The notes: generated from the sequence alone by a model not told the origin. Shown: positions 17,101 to 24,805, counted from the stretch's first letter. The stretch is 27,572 nucleotides of DNA from an uncultured Clostridia bacterium (GCA_944393345.1 CALXZW010000006.1:1-27572); one strand, 5' to 3'. Made by a program: numbers and translations.

Positions 17101-19041
17101 TTATTTATACATTTTATTAGCTATTTTATTTAAATTTGTTTCAACAAATTCAAATTCCTTTTTCGTTGGCATAATTTTTAATACTGCTGTATCTGCTCCT
17201 ACTTTTAATAACCCTTCACCTTTTTGACATGTTACCAAAAATCCGGCTTCTCCTTCAGATAATTTAAATACTTCTTTTAAATATTGTATTTCTGATTTAT
17301 CTTGTGCTAAAAATAATTTAGTGTCTGATGAAGTTAAAACTGCTTGTACTTCTGGCTTTTCATAAAAATCCTGAAATCTTTGTGATATTATTGCAAGTGA
17401 AACATTTCTTTTTCTTGCACGTCTAGCCATTTTGTTTAAAAACTCTACTGCTTCTGGATATGGCAACAACATCCATGCTTCATCAACTAATACCCTTTTC
17501 ATTGCAGCTTTTTTACGATCTTCGCTATTTTTCTTTACAAATTTTTCCCATATCCAAGAAAGTAATATTTGTTGCGCTAATGGTCTTGCAAATCTTTCTT
17601 CTAATTGTGATATATCTAAATTTATAAAAGGTTCTCCTTCCAATAAATCAAATGTTGACTGTCCATCGAAATATGCCATTTGTCCATCATATTCTCTTAT
17701 ATATTGTTTCATAACTTTTAAAAGATAGCTATAATGAAATTGATAGTCTTTATTAGTATCACTTTGTGCCTTGGCTTGTATTCTTTTATACCAACTTCCT
17801 ATTGTTGGCATTTTTTTCTTTTTTCTTCCAAATGCATTATCACTATTAACACCTATCGTTTTAGATTCATACAAACTATTTGGATTATTATTAATTCCTA
17901 AACTAGCATATTCTTCTGCAACAGATTCAGCAATTATCTGTTTCGTTAATTCATTTACTTCTTCACTTCTTGTACTTCCTTTTGCCATAGTAAGTAATGC
18001 TTGTGTAACATCTTCTACTTTATTTTCAACATTTAATACTACTCTCTCTCTTCCTGTAATTTCATCTTTTATTTTTTCAAGTTCTATATCAAATACATTA
18101 ATTATAGTCTTTGAATTTGGACTTATTACAACATTTATTCCACCTAAACTTTCGGCCATAGAAGTATATTCTCCTTCAGCATCTAATGCAAGGCTTTCTA
18201 TTCCCATAAGAACTGAAGATCTAGATACTAATGTTTTCATTGTTACTGATTTTCCTGCTCCTGATTTAGCGAAAATTACCATATTATAATTTGTTAATGA
18301 TGAATGAAAATTATCAAATAATATTGGTGTTCCTGTTTGCTTATTAAATCCTAATGGTACTCCTGTTGGATGCCCAACTTCTGAAGTAGTAAATGGAAAT
18401 ACTGTTCCCATAGAATTTCTATCGAAAGTATGTATTCTTTTAATTTTATCGTTCATTAATGGCAAATTACTTTTAAATGCTTCTTCTTGCATTCCCCAAG
18501 CAGTCTTTATTCCCACTAATGTTTTAGACATTTCTGTTGATAATAATTTTGTTTGCCTATCTAGCTCCTCTAAACTATATGTGTATAAAGTAGAAACAAT
18601 TGATGCTTCAAATAATTTGTTAAATCCTGCTGCAATTTCATCTCTTAAATGTTCTGCTTCTAATCTTTTTTGTGAAATTGTACTTTCCCTATTTATGTTT
18701 CCTTTATCCATTGCTACTATTCTTTCTGTTTCCAATTCATTTATAACTCTATTTAACTCATTTTGAGATCTATCTTCTTTTACTGGGTTTATATATATAG
18801 AAGTATTTAAATCTCCAAATAAATATAAATCTCTAAAAATTTCTGGAAACACACACATTCTTGGCAAACTTGAAACAAAAAAACTTCTAGCATATCTTTT
18901 GGTATTAGATATTATTTCTAGATGATCAATATTTCTTGCATCAATTCCTGAAGGTGCTATTAAATCTTTAATATTTTTTTTCTTTAAAATATTTGTTTCC
19001 ATGTCATGGTTTTCCATTTTTATATTTTCTTTATTTTTCAT
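17101..19041 (-). CDS. virB4: VirB4-family T4SS ATPase
   Basis: The 646-residue protein is the ATPase that powers pilus assembly and transport. The Walker A motif AKSGAGKSVT has its Lys at residue 264, preceded by the PTGVPLGFNKQTGTPI strand region typical of VirB4/TraC. Walker B is RVLVDEAWMLL (about 515-525), and the following SQRFQDF matches the conserved motif of the family. The N-terminal 200 residues are the VirB4 N-terminal domain, with no membrane helix. The start has AAAGGAG upstream and overlaps the previous gene by 11 bp, showing coupling. Intact and full-length. It is the best single marker that this locus is a T4SS rather than a type VII or Com system. Confidence 0.95.
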   Translation of the reverse strand: MKNKENIKMENHDMETNILKKKNIKDLIAPSGIDARNIDHLEIISNTKRYARSFFVSSLPRMCVFPEIFRDLYLFGDLNTSIYINPVKEDRSQNELNRVINELETERIVAMDKGNINRESTISQKRLEAEHLRDEIAAGFNKLFEASIVSTLYTYSLEELDRQTKLLSTEMSKTLVGIKTAWGMQEEAFKSNLPLMNDKIKRIHTFDRNSMGTVFPFTTSEVGHPTGVPLGFNKQTGTPILFDNFHSSLTNYNMVIFAKSGAGKSVTMKTLVSRSSVLMGIESLALDAEGEYTSMAESLGGINVVISPNSKTIINVFDIELEKIKDEITGRERVVLNVENKVEDVTQALLTMAKGSTRSEEVNELTKQIIAESVAEEYASLGINNNPNSLYESKTIGVNSDNAFGRKKKKMPTIGSWYKRIQAKAQSDTNKDYQFHYSYLLKVMKQYIREYDGQMAYFDGQSTFDLLEGEPFINLDISQLEERFARPLAQQILLSWIWEKFVKKNSEDRKKAAMKRVLVDEAWMLLPYPEAVEFLNKMARRARKRNVSLAIISQRFQDFYEKPEVQAVLTSSDTKLFLAQDKSEIQYLKEVFKLSEGEAGFLVTCQKGEGLLKVGADTAVLKIMPTKKEFEFVETNLNKIANKMYK

Positions 19042-20200
19042 TTTGTTTTTTCACTCCTTTCTTCTTAGTTAAATTCTTTTCTGCCTCTAATTTTAAATCT
19101 CTTCCTAATAAAGTCTCGTTTTCATCTAAAATTATTTGAGCCATTTGCTGTATTAAATTTTCTTTTTCTCTTTCTCGTGTTTCAATTTCTCTTTCTTTTT
19201 CTTTTTTCTCTACCGTTTCTAAAACTGCTTCATTAGCACGCTTTAAAGCCTCTTCCCTAATATATTTATCTAATTCTCTTTCTCTTTTTTTCAAAATATC
19301 TTCTGCTGTAGAATATAATTCATAATAACCTGAATTTATCATTTTGTTTAAATTATATATCTCTGAATCATCTCTATTGTATGCTACATACAACAATTCT
19401 GATAATTGTATACTATCTAATACTTTACTATTTATACTACAAACTCTTAAAGAATTTATTATTGCTTGTGCCCTTGTATACAATTCATTAAATGCTATAT
19501 TTCTAATCTCTTCCTCATCGTACTGACCATTCACTGATTCTTGTGAATATGAAATAATTATATAATAATGTCTTCTTAATATATTTTTGTTCATACTCAT
19601 TTTATCAGTATTATTTACTATATCTAACCCATATTCATATAAATTCTTTAATCTTATTATTTCAAATTCTAACTTTTTCTGTTCTTCATTATTTTGACTA
19701 TTTTTATCTAAATTCTCCTGATATTCCATTTGTTTTTTTATTAATTTATCTTTTATCCTATTTATTCTTTCCTTATAAATTGAAATACTACTACTTAAAT
19801 TTACAGTTCTAGTTTGAACATATATTTGTATAGGTGCTCTTAATGTATTAAGAAATTGTAAAAATCCTGCTTCTACTCCGTTTTTTTCTATTCCAGACAT
19901 TAAATCGTAATTAATCCCTTGAGATTCTATTACCATTACATATTTTCTTAACCTTTTATTATAAATCATACTATCAATTATTGAATCGAACTCCATAAAT
20001 TCATTTATGCTTTTTTTATTTAATTGATTTTCTTCATTTTCCTTAGCCTTAATTTCGTTATTTTTTTGTTCTCTTGCTGGTTTATTTTCATTTCTTTCTT
20101 TTATCTTTAATACTATAAATATTATTACAAAAATACCTAAAATACCAAGCATAAAAATTAATAAATTACTTAAAATATTTGATATTTGATTATCACTCAT
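19031..20200 (-). CDS. Membrane protein resembling a VirB4 N-terminal domain, with coiled-coil tail
   Basis: A 389-residue protein with one N-terminal transmembrane helix (about 11-31), a charged linker, then a globular region (about 68-285) containing RKYVMVIESQGINYDLMSG, FLQFLNTLRAPIQIYVQTR and RHYYIIISY, which closely resembles the N-terminal domain of VirB4/TraE proteins. The C-terminal 100 residues are a Glu/Lys/Arg-rich coiled coil. No Walker motifs are present, so it is not an ATPase. It precedes VirB4 and overlaps it by 11 bp; its ATG overlaps the PrgI stop by 8 bp. I infer a membrane adaptor that docks VirB4 to the channel. The start has AGGAGG upstream. The homology is seen by eye, not by search. 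Confidence 0.7.
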   Translation of the reverse strand: MSDNQISNILSNLLIFMLGILGIFVIIFIVLKIKERNENKPAREQKNNEIKAKENEENQLNKKSINEFMEFDSIIDSMIYNKRLRKYVMVIESQGINYDLMSGIEKNGVEAGFLQFLNTLRAPIQIYVQTRTVNLSSSISIYKERINRIKDKLIKKQMEYQENLDKNSQNNEEQKKLEFEIIRLKNLYEYGLDIVNNTDKMSMNKNILRRHYYIIISYSQESVNGQYDEEEIRNIAFNELYTRAQAIINSLRVCSINSKVLDSIQLSELLYVAYNRDDSEIYNLNKMINSGYYELYSTAEDILKKRERELDKYIREEALKRANEAVLETVEKKEKEREIETREREKENLIQQMAQIILDENETLLGRDLKLEAEKNLTKKKGVKKQNEK

Positions 20201-20540
20201 CTTTTGTTTCCTCCTTTTTTAAAACATATACTGTATTTCCTTTTCTTTTATATTTAATCCATCTTTTTATTACTTCATCAATATTTTCCCCACCAGTTTT
20301 TCGTGTTAATTCTATTTTTTTTATTTCAGGTATTTTAAATGTTGCTATTGAAAATCCAATTACAGCAAATATTAAATCTATAATTATTCCAATTATTTGC
20401 ATTCCTAGTATTTTAAATAAATAATATGGTATTAATCCTATTAACATTCCTACTACTGTATATATTAATGCTTTTGTAGAAAAAATAGATAATATTCTAC
20501 TTTCTCCTTTATAATTTCTTGGTATTTGATATATTTGCAT
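20193..20540 (-). CDS. prgI: PrgI-family T4SS membrane protein
   Basis: A 115-residue protein with two adjacent transmembrane helices (about 24-45 and 47-68) and short cytosolic ends, beginning MQIYQIPRNYKGESRIL, a pattern typical of PrgI-family conjugation proteins. PrgI proteins sit immediately before VirB4 genes in Gram-positive conjugative systems and fill the VirB3-like role of tethering the ATPase at the membrane. Start supported by AGGAGG. It is the first gene of the T4SS core operon; the preceding promoter region is bounded by an insertion sequence. Confidence 0.88.
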   Translation of the reverse strand: MQIYQIPRNYKGESRILSIFSTKALIYTVVGMLIGLIPYYLFKILGMQIIGIIIDLIFAVIGFSIATFKIPEIKKIELTRKTGGENIDEVIKRWIKYKRKGNTVYVLKKEETKDE

Positions 20541-20559
20541 TTTATTCCTCCTTCTCTAT

Positions 20560-20607
20560 ATTATAATTATTCAAATTAATTATAACATAAAATTAAAGAA
20601 ATTTGTT
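20560..20607 (-). promoter_or_regulatory. Putative promoter of the T4SS core operon
   Basis: Two candidate TATAAT boxes read on the minus strand, at 20579-20584 and 20560-20565. The -35 regions are poor (AACAAA at 20602-20607 for the first, 17 bp away). A weak -35 with good -10 boxes suggests activator-dependent transcription, possibly via the direct repeats just upstream. Confidence 0.4.
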
Positions 20608-20629
20608 ATAAATAATAAATTTTTTATAT

Positions 20630-20662
20630 TTTTGTAATATTTTTGTAACTTTTATGTAATAT
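20630..20662. repeat. Three tandem 11-bp direct repeats upstream of prgI
   Basis: Units TTTTGTAATAT (20630-20640), TTTTGTAACTT (20641-20651) and TTATGTAATAT (20652-20662) are spaced exactly 11 bp, with GTAA in the same position of each. They lie about 50-80 bp upstream of the putative -10 box at 20579-20584. Equal phase on one DNA face suggests a regulator-binding array, though chance in AT-rich DNA cannot be excluded. Confidence 0.5.
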
Positions 20663-20689
20663 TTTCAAGCTTTTAGTCTATTTTTCTTT

Positions 20690-20697
20690 GATATAAA
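20690..20697. repeat. Target site duplication of the ISL3 element, left copy
   Basis: GATATAAA here is identical to the 8 bp at 22173-22180, directly outside the right inverted repeat. Eight bases is the usual duplication length of ISL3-family elements. Confidence 0.9.
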
Positions 20698-20715
20698 GAC
20701 TCTATGTCAATAGTT

Positions 20716-20755
20716 GGGGCGGAAAACTTTTAAAGTTTTCTGCCTCAGCTTTTTT
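20716..20755 (+). terminator. Inward-facing terminator in the left end of the ISL3 element
   Basis: Positions 20716-20729 and 20733-20746 can form a 14-bp stem (GGGGCGGAAAACTT against AAGTTTTCTGCCTC, two G-U pairs on the plus-strand RNA). A T-run follows at 20751-20755. It would stop transcripts entering the element from the left. Confidence 0.6.
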
Positions 20756-20866
20756 AATACAATTTAATGTTTTAACTAAAAAATACCTAAAATTATGTAA
20801 TTTTGGGTTCAGTTAATAAACCAATCACAATAATTGGTAAAAACTGTTAATATAAATAAAATTAAT

Positions 20867-22039
20867 TTAATCTAATAACATTATTCTAGCTTTAAAGTTT
20901 TCAAATTTGGTCATACCAAAAGTTGTACGTTTTAGAGCTTTTATTTTATTGTTTGTCCCCTCAATTGTTCCATTTGAGTATGGGACTTCAAGTGAATTTT
21001 TAATTTCATAAGCCCAATGTTGAAAGGTTTTAGCACATTCGACCAATTGAGGAACAGAAGATTCTAAATTCCTTTTTACCCATTCAGAGAACATAGTCTT
21101 TTTGTTTTCAACAGATTCATTTGAGTGAATTATATCTAATAAATATTCCTTCTCTCTGTAAGTAATACGAAGGTTTTCAGAGTAATTTATAAGGATGTTT
21201 TCAAGTTCATCATATCTATTTTCTTTTAGCTTACATCTTCTAGTATGTAGAAGATATCTAGAATGTTTAAAATATTTTCTTTCTGATTTAGGTAAATTAC
21301 TTTGGACTTCAATTCGTACTTTATCTAGAGCATTACAAACATATCTAGTCCAGTGAAAATGATCAGCAACTATTTTAGCTTTACGAAAATAAGTAATACC
21401 AATATCTTTATAAGATTCCCATAGGTCAGTAACTAAATATTTTACATTATCTAATTGCTCTTTGGGAAATTTTTTAAAATATTCACAAAGAGAATGTTTG
21501 TGTCTACATTCAAGAATATCAACTATTTTGTGAGTTTCACCATCTAATAGAGCAACTTAGTACTTATATTGACCAGAGTTACCTTTAAATTCATCAATAC
21601 ACAGAACACGAGGCAATGTAGTATTAGTTATAGAAAGAATTTTAGATATGAATCCAGCATCAATATTAACATTTTTAGCAATAGTAGAAGCAGCAATATT
21701 ATTTTTTAGTTGGTTAACAATAAAATAAATTAACCTTTTAGATTTTCGTTTATATTTAGCTATAAAGTCATTTTGAGGGTAAAAGATTTTACCGCAAGAT
21801 TTACATTCATATCTAGTTTTTCTAAGAAAAATAGTAGTAGGTTTAAACTGAACAGGGATATCCTTTATAGGTTGAGCATAGTGATCGTGGATTTTAGAAG
21901 TCAAAGTTCCACAGCAAGGACAAATATGTTCAGATTTAGGAAATTCAGCATATATTTCCACCGAATTTTTAAAATTTTTTACACTTTTTACATTTAAGTC
22001 TTTTAAATCTAATAAATTTTTGATACAATTACTTAGCAC
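20867..22039 (-). pseudogene. ISL3-family transposase with one in-frame stop
   Basis: The frame from the GTG at 22039 (AAAGGAGG upstream) to the stop at 20867 is open for 390 codons except a TAA at 21557-21559. The first 160 residues hold the zinc-finger region (CPCC and CKSC) and a helix-turn-helix. The catalytic domain has Asp in LCIDEFKGN and VTDLWESY and Glu in NGTIEGTNNKIKALKR. I checked by reading that the frame stays open between 21556 and 21094. At the stop the family normally has Gln (KYQ), so a CAA to TAA change is the simplest cause. The second half also contains an in-frame ATG at 21094, but a protein from there lacks most of the catalytic domain. Probably inactive unless the stop is read through. 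Confidence 0.88.
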
Positions 22040-22172
22040 TTATCAATACCTCCTTTAATGTTGTTTTGGCAATTACATTATATCAGGTATTTTGATAAGT
22101 GTATTTATTTTATTAAAAAAGAACAAAAAATGTTGGAGTTTTGTTTTCCACCCCAACATTTATTATAGAACC

Positions 22173-22180
22173 GATATAAA
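22173..22180. repeat. Target site duplication of the ISL3 element, right copy
   Basis: GATATAAA directly follows the right inverted repeat and equals the left copy at 20690-20697. Confidence 0.9.
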
Positions 22181-22209
22181 TTTGATTTGAATTTATAGGA
22201 TTATTTGTC

Positions 22210-22262
22210 CATAAAAAATACACCTCCAAATATTAAAACTTTTTTGTCTAACATTTGAGGTG
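22210..22262 (-). terminator. Terminator of the pilin operon
   Basis: On the minus strand CACCTCAAATGTT (22262-22250) pairs with AATATTTGGAGGTG (22234-22221) with one bulge and one G-U pair, followed by TATTTTTTAT. It lies 38 bp after the last pilin stop and just outside the ISL3 element, separating the pilin transcript from the T4SS core operon. Confidence 0.75.
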
Positions 22263-22299
22263 CACTTTTTTATTATATAACATCTCGCATATATATTTT

Positions 22300-22653
22300 T
22301 TATACGATATTTTGTGTAAAACTAAATACTGCTGCTGCTATACTTGATGCCGCAAATACTAAAGCTGCACCAATAATATAAGGTAATAGAGTCTTTTTAT
22401 ATTCTGCTTTTTCTTCTGCACTTCCCATCATATATTTAAGACCTAAAACTATTAATACTATTACAGATGCTATTGAACCAATAACGCTTACTATTTGAAT
22501 AATATTTTGACCTAAAGTTTGAATTTTACCAGTATTATATGTGCTATTACCCGTAAAATTTTTTGGATCCACTGCAGCATAAATATTTCCCATCATCAGT
22601 GTTATTAGTAAAATAATCATTAATACATACAATATTTTTAATAGTTTTTTCAT
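22300..22653 (-). CDS. T4SS pilin-like protein 4 (117 aa)
   Basis: A VirB2/TrbC-like pilin: signal peptide ending NIYA (about residue 27), short extracellular part with a NTGKIQTLGQNIIQ helix, then two hydrophobic helices (about 50-73 and 89-112) separated by the charged loop GLKYMMGSAEEKAEYKKTL. This loop and the following PYIIGAALVFAAS are shared with the neighbouring proteins. Small proteins of this design form the extracellular filament or channel lining of T4SS. Start supported by GGAGGGAG. A good extended -10 promoter lies 70 bp upstream inside the previous gene end, so it may also be transcribed separately. It is the shortest of the four paralogs and closest to a minimal pilin. Confidence 0.85.
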   Translation of the reverse strand: MKKLLKILYVLMIILLITLMMGNIYAAVDPKNFTGNSTYNTGKIQTLGQNIIQIVSVIGSIASVIVLIVLGLKYMMGSAEEKAEYKKTLLPYIIGAALVFAASSIAAAVFSFTQNIV

Positions 22654-22724
22654 TTTTCTCCCTCCATTTCTATATTTATTTATCTTTTTCCTCTATATAA
22701 AGGAATTTCAATAACTTAATTATT

Positions 22725-22753
22725 ATTATATCACTTAAAAACATTTATTGCAA
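22725..22753 (-). promoter_or_regulatory. Possible internal promoter for the last pilin gene
   Basis: On the minus strand TTGCAA (22753-22748) is followed after 17 bp by TATAAT (22730-22725), with TG one base before, an extended -10 arrangement (TGATATAAT). It overlaps the end of the preceding gene. Confidence 0.45.
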
Positions 22754-23168
22754 TACTATATATAACTCCAGCTAAACCAGCTGCTGCAAATACTAATGTT
22801 GCCCCTATTATATATGGCATTAAGGTTTTTTTGTATTCTGCTTTTTCTTCTACACTTCCAAACATATATTTAATTCCTAATAATATAAGCACTAATACTG
22901 AAATAATTGATGCCACTGTACTTAATATTTGAATTATATTATTTCCTATTTTTTTTATTTCGTCATCTTTTATTGATGAAGAACCTTTAAAATCTTCTAT
23001 ACCATTAGATGCCCCTGATCCTCCGGGATCAACACTTGGCAATGACGATAATGCTAATTTTATTGTATGTATTACTTGTATTTTTTCTTCTTGATATGCA
23101 TAAACTTTAAAAAAATATATAGGTACTATTAAAATTATAATTAAAAATAGATAAAAAATTTTTTTCAT
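22731..23168 (-). CDS. T4SS pilin-like protein 3 (145 aa)
   Basis: The product has a signal peptide ending KVYA, an extracellular Ser/Gly-rich stretch of about 50 residues (with DPGGSGASNG), a helix GNNIIQILSTVAS, and two hydrophobic segments flanking GIKYMFGSVEEKAEYKKTL, then MPYIIGATLVFAAAGLAG. It is clearly paralogous to the 117-residue pilin. The start at 23168 is chosen because AAAAGGAGGGAG precedes it; the longer frame to 23243 would run into the previous gene. It follows that gene by 14 bp. The Gly/Ser-rich linker between signal peptide and first helix is the main difference among the paralogs. Confidence 0.85.
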   Translation of the reverse strand: MKKIFYLFLIIILIVPIYFFKVYAYQEEKIQVIHTIKLALSSLPSVDPGGSGASNGIEDFKGSSSIKDDEIKKIGNNIIQILSTVASIISVLVLILLGIKYMFGSVEEKAEYKKTLMPYIIGATLVFAAAGLAGVIYSIAINVFK

Positions 23169-23182
23169 TTTCTCCCTCCTTT

Positions 23183-23593
23183 TTAAGATAAAATCATGAT
23201 TACTATTTTCCATATAATAAAAGCTCCAAATACAACAGCACATCCTACTACATATGGTATTAATGCTTCTTTTACTTCTGCTTTTGATTGAGTACCTTCT
23301 GACATAAATTTAACTCCTAAAACTATACCTATTATAATAGCAACAACAATCCCTACTCCTAGCATTATATTATAAAAAATATCTGTAATCTCTTGTAAAA
23401 CTGTTACATCCATATTAGTTGTATTTTTTCCAATATTTATAAAAGATTCTGCACTACTCATAATTTGATCAATAGTTGTTCTAGATACTCTTATTGAATT
23501 TTCATGTGCATAAGTATTATTAACATTAAAGATTATAATAAATGTTGAAATTATACTTATTAATATCATTTTATATTTATATATTTTTTTCAT
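23183..23593 (-). CDS. T4SS pilin-like protein 2 (136 aa, divergent)
   Basis: It has the same plan as its neighbours: a signal peptide ending NTYA, an extracellular helix region, a first hydrophobic segment (about 75-97), a loop GVKFMSEGTQSKAEVKEAL in place of the GSVEEKAEYKKTL loop, then PYVVGCAVVFGAF and a final helix. It is the most divergent of the four, so it may be a minor or adaptor pilin. The start has AGAAGGGA upstream. Spacing to neighbours is 14 bp on both sides, so it belongs to the same operon. Assignment rests on the shared architecture and the PYxxG-VFGA motif; a small membrane protein of other function is possible. Confidence 0.78.
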   Translation of the reverse strand: MKKIYKYKMILISIISTFIIIFNVNNTYAHENSIRVSRTTIDQIMSSAESFINIGKNTTNMDVTVLQEITDIFYNIMLGVGIVVAIIIGIVLGVKFMSEGTQSKAEVKEALIPYVVGCAVVFGAFIIWKIVIMILS

Positions 23594-23607
23594 ATTCTTT
23601 TCCCTTC

Positions 23608-24225
23608 TTATCCATTTGATATAGTTTGCACAATTGAAACAATAAAATTAAGTATATTAGTTATACCGAAAACCATTATTGCACCTAACGCATACGCTCC
23701 CATTGTTTTTTTATATTCTGCTTTTTCTTCTACACTTCCTAACATATATTTTATTCCTATTATTATTAAGAAAATTACTGAAGATATACTTGCTATTATG
23801 TTTATAACTCCTATTATTTTATTAGCTTCTTCCACTAAAAGTGTTCCATTGGTTATTCTTGTTTGAGACTCAGGAGTCCAATCATTAACATTAAATGTAT
23901 AATTTTTCTTTTTAGCTATTTCTTCTTGTCTTTTTTTCTCTTCTTCTTCTCGCTTTTTTTGTTCTTCTTTTTCCTTATCTAATTTAGGTTTGACCTCTTT
24001 TATATATGTATCATAATATCCATGACATAAATAGTATCCATAAATTTCTATTCTAATTTGTGTAAACCTATATCCCTCTTCTCCTGGTTTATACATTTCT
24101 TTTAATTCTCTAACAAAATCATCCATAATTGTATCATATTGACCATTATAAAAGTTAACTGGATCAGGATTTTTACCGTGAATCATATACAGCATAATCT
24201 GATGCATTACGTATAAAAGTATCAA
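23608..24225 (-). CDS. T4SS pilin-like protein 1, C-terminal part (frameshifted)
   Basis: The frame encodes an extracellular segment, a Lys/Glu-rich helix of about 30 residues (KEKEEQKKREEEEKKRQEE), then the pilin core: two hydrophobic helices around GIKYMLGSVEEKAEYKKTM and GAYALGAIMVFG. It continues, in another frame, the signal-peptide protein at 24173-24430; the meaningful reading joins DYAVY there to IHGKNPDPVNFYN here. No ribosome binding site precedes the nominal start at 24225, so this part is unlikely to be made alone. Joined, the protein would be about 270 residues, twice the size of its paralogs, with an extra N-terminal domain that may decorate a filament or bind another component. 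Confidence 0.75.
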   Translation of the reverse strand: MILLYVMHQIMLYMIHGKNPDPVNFYNGQYDTIMDDFVRELKEMYKPGEEGYRFTQIRIEIYGYYLCHGYYDTYIKEVKPKLDKEKEEQKKREEEEKKRQEEIAKKKNYTFNVNDWTPESQTRITNGTLLVEEANKIIGVINIIASISSVIFLIIIGIKYMLGSVEEKAEYKKTMGAYALGAIMVFGITNILNFIVSIVQTISNG

Positions 24226-24430
24226 AATCTGTTCCTTTATTTACTTCATCATATTTATCTCTATAGCTTTCAATAATTTCCTCAAACTCTCCATTTTCTT
24301 CAACTTTTTCTATATTGTATCTTTCCATAAATTGGTCAATATTTGCAGGTGCGTTATATTCTTCAGCAGCATAAACATTATTAATAAAAAATATTATTAA
24401 TAAGATTAATATACTAATTTTTTTTATCAT
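24173..24430 (-). CDS. T4SS pilin-like protein 1, N-terminal part (frameshifted)
   Basis: An 85-residue frame with a signal peptide (MIKKISILILLIIFFINNVYA, cleaved after VYA as in its paralogs) and an acidic helical segment. It ends eight codons after DYAVY with DSR and a stop. The next frame continues the protein sensibly. The junction is the short TA tract in GTATATGATT near 24185-24192, where loss of one TA unit from a longer tract would restore MIHGK. The gene is first in the pilin operon, has GGGGGATT as ribosome binding site, and is read from a consensus-like promoter at 24485-24513. Because the frame break is at a dinucleotide repeat, it could also be phase variation or a consensus error. 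Confidence 0.75.
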   Translation of the reverse strand: MIKKISILILLIIFFINNVYAAEEYNAPANIDQFMERYNIEKVEENGEFEEIIESYRDKYDEVNKGTDFDTFIRNASDYAVYDSR

Positions 24431-24484
24431 ATAATCCCCCCATTTTAATATTATCTTTACCTTTTAAATTTCTGTATTAAATTA

Positions 24485-24513
24485 ATTATAATATAATATT
24501 ATTTAAAATTCAA
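24485..24513 (-). promoter_or_regulatory. Promoter of the pilin operon
   Basis: On the minus strand TTGAAT (24513-24508) is followed after exactly 17 bp by TATAAT (24490-24485). The transcript would start about 55 bp before the first pilin ATG at 24430. Confidence 0.75.
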
Positions 24514-24805
24514 GTTTAACTATGTTTTTTTCGACACTATTATCTAACGTTTTTGTAATGTCTCCTTTTTACTTAACCTCTCTACTTTCGTTTTTATTAG
24601 TATTTTTTTATGTTATTTATAAGATTTTATTCTATTATCTTTTAAATATTTTTTATAATCTTAAAAATATTTTAAATTACTAGTTAAGCAAATCATAACA
24701 ACCTATAAAACGCTCTGTCAACAATCAAGAAAAAAAAGCAATGATTTTAACATCTATATTTTTGATATGTCAGTGTTCTATTAAAATATTTTTTAAACTC
24801 TCTTT
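24514..24805. other. AT-rich intergenic stretch, no gene supported
   Basis: Both strands are closed by frequent stops. A short minus-strand frame ending near 24550 (with ERLSKKETLQKR) looks protein-like but is under 20 codons and lacks a start, so it is at most a relic. I see no RNA gene here. Confidence 0.5.

Larger units (their letters stand above)
20698..22172 (-). mobile_element. Complete ISL3-family insertion sequence (1475 bp)
   Basis: Imperfect terminal inverted repeats of 30 bp, 20698-20727 and 22143-22172, match at 21 positions, with a shared core GTTGGGG(C/T)GGAAAAC. The ends are flanked by perfect 8-bp duplications GATATAAA. One transposase gene fills the element on the minus strand, interrupted by a nonsense codon. 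The insertion sits between the pilin operon terminator and the promoter of prgI. Intact duplication and ends indicate a simple, fairly recent transposition. Confidence 0.92.

Noticed and set aside
17771..18289. 172-codon plus-strand frame opposite VirB4
   Set aside because: Antisense to conserved VirB4 Walker A region; no start signal and Ser/Phe-rich mirror composition.
23183..23243. Longer start (MCCCIWSFYYM...) for the 145-residue pilin
   Set aside because: It overlaps the previous gene, lacks a ribosome binding site, and would bury the signal peptide; the ATG at 23168 has AGGAGGGAG.
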